From assembly GCA_964475595.1 (NCBI GenBank), contig CAYYXG010000027.1:1-19548 (forward strand): 19,548 nt of DNA. Reading direction: 5' to 3'. Within the stretch, counting starts at the first letter, position 1; the number at the start of each line of letters is the position of its first letter. Positions 13,901-19,548 of the stretch are shown here, piece by piece. The notes beneath the pieces are model-generated. The model saw nothing but the letters and a program-made list of their open reading frames with translations. It was not told where the DNA came from and made no database searches. Source of the stretch: RGEC01 sp964475595. Lineage in GTDB: Bacteria > Bacteroidota > Bacteroidia > NS11-12g > UBA955. A program made the translations under genes and the position numbers.

Positions 13901-14401
13901 ATGACTTCCCAATGTATTTCAGCCATAGCAGCCGTTGGAAAAGGCCTGGAACTCGGTGCAGGCAATGATTTGATGTGGCACCTCCCTGATGATTTTGCAT
14001 GGTTTGTGCAACACACCAAAGGCAAACCGGTCATTATGGGTAGAAAAACTATGGAGAGTCTGGGTAAACCCCTTAAAAATCGGCTGAATATCGTCATTAC
14101 CCGAAACCCGGATAAGGTACAAGAGGGTTTTTACGGAATTGATAGTGTTGAAAAAGCTTTGGAGTATGCTAAATCGCAATATAACGATGAGATATTTATT
14201 ATCGGGGGTGGTGAAATTTATAAACAATCGATGGAATATATTAATAAGCTCTATATCACGGAGGTTGATAGTTATTTTCCGTCCGCAGATACTTTTTTTC
14301 CTACCTACGATAAGTCCATTTGGAAAGAAACTCACAGGCAGCATCACCCCAAAGATGATAGGCATGATTACGCCTTTGATTTTGTGATTCTGGAAAAATA
14401 A
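13901..14401 (+). CDS. folA: Dihydrofolate reductase
   Basis: 166-residue NADPH-dependent enzyme that regenerates tetrahydrofolate from dihydrofolate. Family marks: ISAIAAVGKG (6-15), MWHLPDDFAWF (25-35) with D31 at the place of E. coli D27, the proton donor; KPVIMGRKTMESLGKPL (42-58) carrying the NADPH-binding GRKT; NIVITR; and IIGGGEIY (100-107). The length is normal for a chromosomal enzyme. The start at 13901 is fixed by the -7 element four bases upstream. It is the first gene of a tight four-gene cluster: its stop is directly followed by the ATG of the Omp85 gene with no spacer. nadK, two genes on, supplies the NADP pool it uses. Confidence 0.96.
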   Translation: MTSQCISAIAAVGKGLELGAGNDLMWHLPDDFAWFVQHTKGKPVIMGRKTMESLGKPLKNRLNIVITRNPDKVQEGFYGIDSVEKALEYAKSQYNDEIFIIGGGEIYKQSMEYINKLYITEVDSYFPSADTFFPTYDKSIWKETHRQHHPKDDRHDYAFDFVILEK

Positions 14402-15793
14402 ATGCGTTATTTCTATAGAATTATAGGGATTGTATTTTTATCCAATTTTACCTGGCTTAAAGCACAGCTGGATAATTCTTATCGTAATATTACGATAACT
14501 GGTAACCGCATCACGAAAAAAGAAGTAATTCTTCGTGAATTAGATTTGGGCAGGGATTCAGTATTTATTTTTAATGACAGCGTAAAAACATTGTGGATTC
14601 AGCGAATCAGCGATTTAGGATTATTTACCCATGTAGAAATTAAAAGAGATCCCGGGGAAATTCTCATAGAAGTAAAAGAAAGAAAATACACGTGGTTTTT
14701 ACCTGAAATTACGTGGGCAGACCGCAATTTTCATGTTTGGTGGAAGGAAAAAGATCCAGCCCGGTTGATTTATGGGGGCACTTTATTTTTAAATAATCTC
14801 CATGGTCGGAATCAGTCATTGGCCATACAAGCCATACACGGTTATAACCGCAGTTATTCGGCGCAATTCAGCAGGCCTTTTCCTTCCTACAACAAGGGAT
14901 ATGCATATGCGGTAGGGGTGGGTTACTGGAGCAATCATGAATTGTGGTATAAAACCCGAAATGACAAGCTGCAGTTTCTTCGCTTGGAGTCTGATCCCGT
15001 GCAGCGAAATATATGGGTGAACGGCATGCTGAGAAAGCGTTTGAGCTACTATAGTTTTGCAGAATTCTCTTCCGATTATGGAACCTATCGCTATGCCGAT
15101 TCTGCGCTAATCAAAGATGAAACAGCGGTGAGGCAGTATATGGCAGGGCAGCAGGGCAATTATGTGGGTTTGGCCTTTTCCTACACTATCGACCATCGCA
15201 AACAGCGGCACTATCCGGTTGATGGTTATTATTGGAAGGCTGGCTTTTCCTATGCACGGATAAATCCTGCACAGCGCGCACCCGCTATTGTTCAGGGATT
15301 TATGAAGGCCAATTATTTTAAACCTGTTGGCGGTTGGGTATGGACCAATGCTTTTCAAACTTCCTACAATGCGGACATGAACGCGTTGGTTCAAGGTGCG
15401 CTGCCCTACGTGTTTACCAGGCAGCTGGGATATGAAAGTCGTTATGTTCGTGGATATGAATCCTATGTGGCGGACGGTATGGGTTTTGTTTTGGGGAAAA
15501 CGGGTCTCAGAAGGCCGTTGTATCAGCATTCTGGCAAGAAAATTCCCGGGCTAGCCGCACTTAAAAATTATCGTACACTTCCGGTTAGTGTTTGGTGCAC
15601 TATCTTTGCAGATGCAGGTCGCGTAATCAAACCGGTTATGTTGCCTGAAAATACCTTGAATACCCGCTGGTTGAGCGGAGCAGGGGCCGGGCTGGATGTG
15701 ATATTTTGGTACACGGCCATGTCTCGCCTTGAACTTAGCCGCAATCACCGGGGAGAATGGGTGTTTAATATGTCTTTTGTAAACGCTTTTTAA
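14402..15793 (+). CDS. Omp85-family outer-membrane protein with one POTRA domain
   Basis: 463 residues. Signal peptide 1 to about 22 (FYRIIGIVFLSNFTWLKAQ). Residues 27-95 form one POTRA-like unit (YRNITITGNRITKKEVILREL ... L-G-L-F-T-H-V-E-I ... ILIEVKER). From about 100 to 463 alternating aromatic/polar strands fit a 16-strand beta-barrel. The Omp85 hallmark R-G-Y is at 350-352 (YVRGYESYVADGMG), and the chain ends in phenylalanine after 'WVFNMSFVNAF', as expected for a BAM substrate. BamA has five POTRAs, TamA three, FhaC-type two; one is unusual, so this is neither BamA nor clearly TamA. It may insert or translocate a specific protein or lipid; the target is unknown. Its ATG directly abuts the folA stop, and nadK follows after two bases. 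Confidence 0.85.
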   Translation: MRYFYRIIGIVFLSNFTWLKAQLDNSYRNITITGNRITKKEVILRELDLGRDSVFIFNDSVKTLWIQRISDLGLFTHVEIKRDPGEILIEVKERKYTWFLPEITWADRNFHVWWKEKDPARLIYGGTLFLNNLHGRNQSLAIQAIHGYNRSYSAQFSRPFPSYNKGYAYAVGVGYWSNHELWYKTRNDKLQFLRLESDPVQRNIWVNGMLRKRLSYYSFAEFSSDYGTYRYADSALIKDETAVRQYMAGQQGNYVGLAFSYTIDHRKQRHYPVDGYYWKAGFSYARINPAQRAPAIVQGFMKANYFKPVGGWVWTNAFQTSYNADMNALVQGALPYVFTRQLGYESRYVRGYESYVADGMGFVLGKTGLRRPLYQHSGKKIPGLAALKNYRTLPVSVWCTIFADAGRVIKPVMLPENTLNTRWLSGAGAGLDVIFWYTAMSRLELSRNHRGEWVFNMSFVNAF

Positions 15794-15795
15794 GC

Positions 15796-16674
15796 ATGAA
15801 AATAGGGGTATACGCCAAATCAGTCAGAGATCATAAGCATGAGTCGGGTTTTAATCTTTTGCTTGAAACCTTGAGCCGACGTGGCCATGAAGTGTGGTGT
15901 ACCCAATCCCTGGTAGATTATGTGCAAATGCATGGGTCTACCGGGCTTAAACTTGAGACGTTTCAGCATTTGTCTGCCCAGGAGCCCCTGCTGGATTTGC
16001 TTATTTGTGTGGGTGGTGATGGCACCATGCTGGATGCCATATCGCTGGTGCGCGATAGCAATGTGCCTGTGCTGGGTTTGAATACCGGTCGGTTGGGTTT
16101 TTTAGCAGGCATCTCAGTGGAGGGTATAGACAAAGCCATCGCGGATGTGGAACGCGGCAATTACAGCATTGAAGGGCGTTCCCTGCTGCAGCTTGAATCC
16201 AGCACCAAATTGTTTGATTACGCATTTGCCCTGAACGACTTCGTTATTCATAAAAAAGAAACCAGCAGCATGATTGTGGTGCATACCTATCTGAATGGGG
16301 AGTTCATGAACAGCTACTGGAGCGATGGGCTGATAATATCAACGCCTACCGGCTCTACCGGTTATTCCCTCAGTTGTGGCGGGCCTATCATTTTTCCGGG
16401 TTCAGACAATTTTGTCATTACGCCCATAGCCCCGCATAACCTCAATGTGAGGCCCGTGGTGGTGAGTGATGATTTGGTAATCAGCTTTGAAATTGAAGGA
16501 CGCGCAAGCAGCTATCTAACGTCATTGGATGCCCGAAGTCAGTCTATCAGCGGAGAAACGCACATGGCGGTGCGCAAAGCCGATCATGAGCTCAAGATAT
16601 TACGCCTTCACGGCGATCATTTTATGGATACCCTAAGGAACAAGCTCAGCTGGGGATTTGATAAGCGAAATTGA
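15796..16674 (+). CDS. nadK: NAD kinase
   Basis: 292-residue cytoplasmic enzyme that phosphorylates NAD to NADP. Motifs in order: GGDGTMLDAI (73-82), the phosphate-donor site and catalytic aspartate D75; NTGRLGFLA (96-104); LNDFVIHK (146-153), the N-D that binds the adenosine ribose; and the long glycine-rich segment 177-197, whose core is STPTGSTGYSLS; then APHNLNVRPVVV. Length and layout are ordinary. It lies two bases after the Omp85 gene and shares TTGA with the start of the next gene. Placement with folA is functionally sensible because dihydrofolate reductase consumes NADPH. Confidence 0.96.
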   Translation: MKIGVYAKSVRDHKHESGFNLLLETLSRRGHEVWCTQSLVDYVQMHGSTGLKLETFQHLSAQEPLLDLLICVGGDGTMLDAISLVRDSNVPVLGLNTGRLGFLAGISVEGIDKAIADVERGNYSIEGRSLLQLESSTKLFDYAFALNDFVIHKKETSSMIVVHTYLNGEFMNSYWSDGLIISTPTGSTGYSLSCGGPIIFPGSDNFVITPIAPHNLNVRPVVVSDDLVISFEIEGRASSYLTSLDARSQSISGETHMAVRKADHELKILRLHGDHFMDTLRNKLSWGFDKRN

Positions 16675-17795
16675 GGGCAGTTATTTTTTTTATAGCACTG
16701 TGTTTTGTATCGGCTGTGTCGGCCCAGAATATTCCTAAAACAGGTACAGATACCACCGTGGATGTGGCTTGCTGGAATACCGAATGGCTGGGGGATGCAC
16801 AGAATGGGCCGTCCAATGAGGTAACCCAGATGAAGAATGTGGTGGCGGTTATCAAGGGCATGGACATGGATTTGTGGGGCATGTGCGAGGTGAGCAGTCC
16901 TGCGGCTTGGGATACCCTAAAAGCAAGGCTTCCTGAATATGATGGGGTGATTTCTACCTGGTCTCAAACCCAAAAAACGGCCCTCCTGTATCGGAAAAGT
17001 ATGTTTAGGGTATTGAATGCCCAGCATATTCTGGCGGTGTATGACCGCGAATTTGCGTCTGGGCGTTTGCCACTGGAGGTAATGCTGGAGGTAAGCTCAG
17101 GGATTAAAAAAGATACGATATACGCCATTGTATTGCATTTAAAGGCCAACACCGGCACCACTGCAGAAAAAGCGGATTCTTATGATTTTCGCAAGCGAAG
17201 CAGCGAGGCATTGAAGGATTACATGGATGCCAGAAAATCACGTAAATTCATTGTTATAGGCGATTGGAACGATGATCTGGATGTGAGTATATACAACAAT
17301 CTTCCCACGCCATTTGCGCGCATCCTGAACGACACAGCGCAATATTTTTTTCCTAGCAGGGCGCTTACATTGTCGGGGCAGCGTAGTACGGTTTCTTACA
17401 GCAATATGATTGATCATCAAATGATTAATCAAAATATGAGACCATATTTTGTGGCCGGCTCTGCGGCAGTTTTTCGGGCCGATGCTTATATCTCAGGATA
17501 TGGAAGCAATACTTCCGATCATTATCCGGTTACGGCGCGTTATGATTTTAGGAGGACACCCCCTGCCATGGGCATAAAGATGGTTCGGAGGCCATGGTAT
17601 TTTGACGGGAAGGGATGGTGGTTTGAGGGAGGGGTTAAGCCAAAGCTTTGCCGTATTTACCAGACAGACGGTCGGTTGATATACAGCGGTGAGCCCATCA
17701 TACCACACGTGTTTCCTACAGGATTGTACGTGTTGGAACTGCAGGATACCAAAAATCGCATATATCGTGGTTTTTGGTTTCATGGGGTGAGGTAG
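16671..17795 (+). CDS. Exported endonuclease/exonuclease/phosphatase-family protein
   Basis: 374 residues. The TTG at 16671 is the only start that keeps the signal peptide (residues 1-19, AVIFFIALCFVSAVSAQ); it shares TTGA with the nadK stop. The EEP (DNase I-like) domain runs from about 30 to 293: WNTEWL (35-40), the metal ligand E73 in MCEVS, LHLKA (155-159), GDWNDD (197-202), IDH (247-249) and the catalytic SDHYPV (282-287). It could cut nucleic acid or phosphoesters outside the inner membrane; the substrate is unknown. Residues 300-374 ('RIYQTDGRLIYSGE', 'FPTGLYVLELQD', ending in basic residues) look like a T9SS type A sorting domain in which the N-terminal P-N-P motif is missing, so secretion by type IX is likely but not certain. 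Confidence 0.85.
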   Translation: MRAVIFFIALCFVSAVSAQNIPKTGTDTTVDVACWNTEWLGDAQNGPSNEVTQMKNVVAVIKGMDMDLWGMCEVSSPAAWDTLKARLPEYDGVISTWSQTQKTALLYRKSMFRVLNAQHILAVYDREFASGRLPLEVMLEVSSGIKKDTIYAIVLHLKANTGTTAEKADSYDFRKRSSEALKDYMDARKSRKFIVIGDWNDDLDVSIYNNLPTPFARILNDTAQYFFPSRALTLSGQRSTVSYSNMIDHQMINQNMRPYFVAGSAAVFRADAYISGYGSNTSDHYPVTARYDFRRTPPAMGIKMVRRPWYFDGKGWWFEGGVKPKLCRIYQTDGRLIYSGEPIIPHVFPTGLYVLELQDTKNRIYRGFWFHGVR

Positions 17796-17838
17796 GTTTA
17801 TTTTGTAATTGGCGCTATGCGAACCACGTAATATGAAT

Positions 17839-18128
17839 ATATGCGACCCCGTTGGGGTCGATTTAAACGCCCTGGCGGGCTAGAGATGTGTGACCCCGCN
17901 NNNNNNNNNNNNNNNNNNNNNNNNNNNNNNNNNNNNNNNNNNNNNNNNNNNNNNNNNNNNNNNNNNNNNNNNNNNNNNNNNNNNNNNNNNNNNNNNNNNA
18001 TTAACAATGTTTTGACGGAAATTGCGTCGCACGTCGGAAACCGCTCGGTTTTCCATGACCCCAAAGGGGTCACACATCTGTAGCCGGAACGGCGGAAGAT
18101 GTTGCCGACCCCGAAGGTGGTCGTATAT
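17839..18128. repeat. Nested inverted-repeat element with ACCCC-nnn-GGGGT hairpins
   Basis: Outer ends: ATATGCGACC (17839-17848) mirrors GGTCGTATAT (18119-18128) with one mismatch. Inner arms: 17878-17897 mirrors 18066-18085 with one mismatch in 20 (core AGATGTGTGACCCC). Mini-palindromes: CGACCCC-GTT-GGGGTCG (17844-17860), ACCCC-AAA-GGGGT (18058-18070) and a degenerate ACCCCGAAGGTGGT (18108-18121). The same stem ACCCC/GGGGT occurs in the repeats at 9202-9520. Confidence 0.8.
17900..17999. other. Scaffold gap of 100 N
   Basis: Exactly 100 unknown bases, the usual placeholder for a gap of unestimated size. The real length is unknown. The break falls between mirrored arms of a hairpin-rich repeat, which probably caused it. 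Confidence 0.97.
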
Positions 18129-18182
18129 GGAATTTCGAGTGTGTTATTGGTGTTATCTCACACCATTTATTTAGGTGGGACC

Positions 18183-19548
18183 CTACCGACGAATGACAAT
18201 CCTGTGGTTTTCTGATAATCCGGAGCCCACAATTTTAATTATATATATCCCTTCACTGAGGTGCCTGAGATTTGCCGTGGCCATCCCATCCTTGCTTTTT
18301 CCCATTCCAACCTGTTTACCTGTGGCTGTGAAAATTTCCCAGTTGAAGTTGCGTTCGGGTTCCAGGGCCACCATATAAAAATCGCGGTTGGCAGGATTGG
18401 GGAACATTTTCAACGGCGCTTTGGGTGCATTGGCGTTGGTTTTTTGGGCACAGATTTCAGAATAGCTGAAAGCACCATAAACATCTTCCATTTTCAGCCG
18501 GTAATATCCACCATCCGGGAGGGGTTGAAGATCGGTAAAACTATAGTTGCGAGGTGTTTGGCTCTGACCTGCCGCGTTTACCTCACCAATGGCATTGTAG
18601 CGTTGCCCATCGGGGCTTCGTTCCACCATAAACCGACGGCTATTTTGTTCTGTAGCGGTGCTCCATTGCAGCTGCACACGACCCTCGCTGTTTGAGCCAC
18701 ATTGAAAATTAAGCAGGGTAATGGGGAGTAATACAATATCATCACCAATGGCAAAAGGGGAGAAGCTCCCGGTATAGCCGGTATAGGTTAGGGTTCTTGC
18801 GGTGGAAGATGTTGTTCCGGTTTGTTTTTGCCAAATTGTGCCGTCAAAATGATATAGTTTGGGACTGCCCAGGCCGGTAGTGACTTCATTGGAATTCCAT
18901 CGGAAGTGTAAATCAACACCGCCGCCGATATTGGCGGATTTTTTATTGATAAACCAGGTGCGTGATACATGGGGCTCACTAATGACATTTCCAGAAGTGG
19001 CCTTGTAGAGTACAGCATCAGCAACTTTGACGTTGAACGTATCGGTAGCACCGGTTTTATTGGTGATGGTTACCGGATTGTAGGCAGTATTGCCAACCTG
19101 AAAAACGTTGCTGCTTCCGGAGGTGATGCCGAGTTTTAGCACCCCTGTGCCGTTGGTTTGAATGTAGCTGAATGAATCAGCGTCCAGCACATCTCCAAGG
19201 GTGGTGAGGGTAAAAGACCCCAGAGCCAATTTTTTCTTAGAACCATTGAAGCTCAGATTACCAATGGAAAGGTTAGCGCCCAGTTCAAGATCTCGGCTTG
19301 CGTTGTCGGCAAAAGCGATATCGCTGTTGGCACCGGGCACGGTATTGCCGGTCCAGTTGGAGGCGGTGGCGAAGCTGCTGGAGGTAGTGCCACGCCAAAA
19401 CACAAAATTACCCATGGGCAGATAACTGAGTGCATCGTGGATGGCATTGCCATCGCCATTGCCGCCGCTGAAAACTGTGCGGACCTGCGCATTTTGGGTC
19501 TGGGTATACCCGCCTGCTGCAGTCCCATCGCCATTGCCGCCGCTGAAA
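18183..19548 (-). CDS. Large T9SS cargo protein, C-terminal part (5' end outside window)
   Basis: The frame stays open from the TAG at 18183-18185 to the right edge, giving 454 residues of a longer protein; the ATG at 19415 is internal. The visible N-terminal end has two copies of FSGGNGDG, 25 residues apart. It is followed by a beta-rich region starting FVFWRGTTSSSFATASNW, like the low-complexity modules of Bacteroidota surface proteins. A fibronectin-III-like module follows (LPITLLNFQC ... LQWSTATEQNSRRFMVERS ... YYRLKMEDVYG). The last 75 residues are a T9SS type A sorting domain: MFPNPANRDF, 'EIFTATGKQV', LSEGIYIIKIVG and the basic end HRIVIRR. The product is secreted through the outer membrane and probably surface-anchored. 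Function of the cargo is unknown. It runs toward the repeat/gap region. Confidence 0.88.
   Translation of the reverse strand, partial: FSGGNGDGTAAGGYTQTQNAQVRTVFSGGNGDGNAIHDALSYLPMGNFVFWRGTTSSSFATASNWTGNTVPGANSDIAFADNASRDLELGANLSIGNLSFNGSKKKLALGSFTLTTLGDVLDADSFSYIQTNGTGVLKLGITSGSSNVFQVGNTAYNPVTITNKTGATDTFNVKVADAVLYKATSGNVISEPHVSRTWFINKKSANIGGGVDLHFRWNSNEVTTGLGSPKLYHFDGTIWQKQTGTTSSTARTLTYTGYTGSFSPFAIGDDIVLLPITLLNFQCGSNSEGRVQLQWSTATEQNSRRFMVERSPDGQRYNAIGEVNAAGQSQTPRNYSFTDLQPLPDGGYYRLKMEDVYGAFSYSEICAQKTNANAPKAPLKMFPNPANRDFYMVALEPERNFNWEIFTATGKQVGMGKSKDGMATANLRHLSEGIYIIKIVGSGLSENHRIVIRR
19450..19548 (-). repeat. 75-base in-frame tandem repeat encoding FSGGNGDG units
   Basis: A 24-base stretch is identical at 19450-19473 and 19525-19548, 75 bases apart, which is 25 codons. 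On the minus strand it encodes F-S-G-G-N-G-D-G. The second copy touches the window edge exactly, so more units may follow outside. Confidence 0.85.

Larger units (their letters stand above)
17796..18182. other. Non-coding region with palindromic repeats and a scaffold gap
   Basis: No gene is supported. From 17839 to 18128 the sequence is organised as nested inverted repeats around a run of N. 18131-18182 is plain AT-rich sequence running to the stop of the large T9SS gene. Open frames reported across the N run are artefacts of unknown bases. Confidence 0.75.

Noticed and set aside
17798..18083. Open frames of 65-91 codons across the N run
   Set aside because: The middle 100 bases are unknown, so no stop can appear; flanks are palindromic repeats and not coding-like.
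1..19548. tRNA, rRNA, riboswitch or transposase genes
   Set aside because: Scanned the few intergenic spaces by eye; none shows a tRNA cloverleaf, a known riboswitch core or a transposase frame. A covariance search was not possible here.

Overview
The window looks like a chromosomal piece of a Bacteroidota bacterium, probably an environmental genome assembled with a scaffold gap. Four things point there. Type IX secretion (T9SS) sorting domains occur in at least two proteins. The Bacteroidota -7 promoter element TAnnTTTG lies in front of most promoter-proximal genes. Gene pairs such as CPBP protease-cdsA are familiar from the phylum. Intergenic ACCCC-nnn-GGGGT mini-palindromes are present. 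The sequence does not let me name the order.

Layout. 1-2314 (minus): a CPBP membrane protease, cdsA and a cut-off DUF3298-type exported protein, chained by 4-base stop/start overlaps. 2393-3385 (plus): dusB, divergent from the CPBP gene. 3545-4087 (plus): a lone lipoprotein gene with a clear promoter and a strong two-way terminator. 4161-6089 (minus) and 6131-6958 (plus): an ABC-F ATPase and a diacylglycerol-kinase-family lipid kinase, divergent across 41 bases. 7040-9113 (minus): a collagen-like exported protein and a small T9SS cargo protein, 1 base apart. 9114-9546: non-coding, with two 127-base copies of a hairpin-rich repeat. 9547-10979 (minus): trmN6-like methyltransferase and an orphan siderophore-type ABC ATPase, overlapping by 4 bases. 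11014-11502 (plus): a GNAT acetyltransferase whose stop overlaps that of rlmN. 11499-13852 (minus): rlmN and der, overlapping. 13901-17795 (plus): a tight cluster folA - single-POTRA Omp85 protein - nadK - exported endonuclease/exonuclease/phosphatase protein. 17796-18182: palindromic repeats arranged as inverted repeats around a 100-N scaffold gap. 18183-19548 (minus): the C-terminal part of a large T9SS cargo protein with FSGGNGDG repeats that runs off the window.

Functionally most of this is housekeeping: phospholipid synthesis (cdsA, lipid kinase), tRNA/rRNA modification and ribosome maturation (dusB, trmN6, rlmN, der, ABC-F), and the folate/NADP pair folA-nadK, where NAD kinase makes the NADP pool on which dihydrofolate reductase depends. 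Accessory content is limited to surface and secreted proteins and the two repeat islands. I see no CRISPR array, defence system, integrase, transposase, rRNA or tRNA gene. I do not see convincing evidence of a new multi-gene system. The most distinctive signals are the near-leaderless back-to-back promoters between divergent genes and the two islands of related mini-hairpins, one of which broke the assembly.
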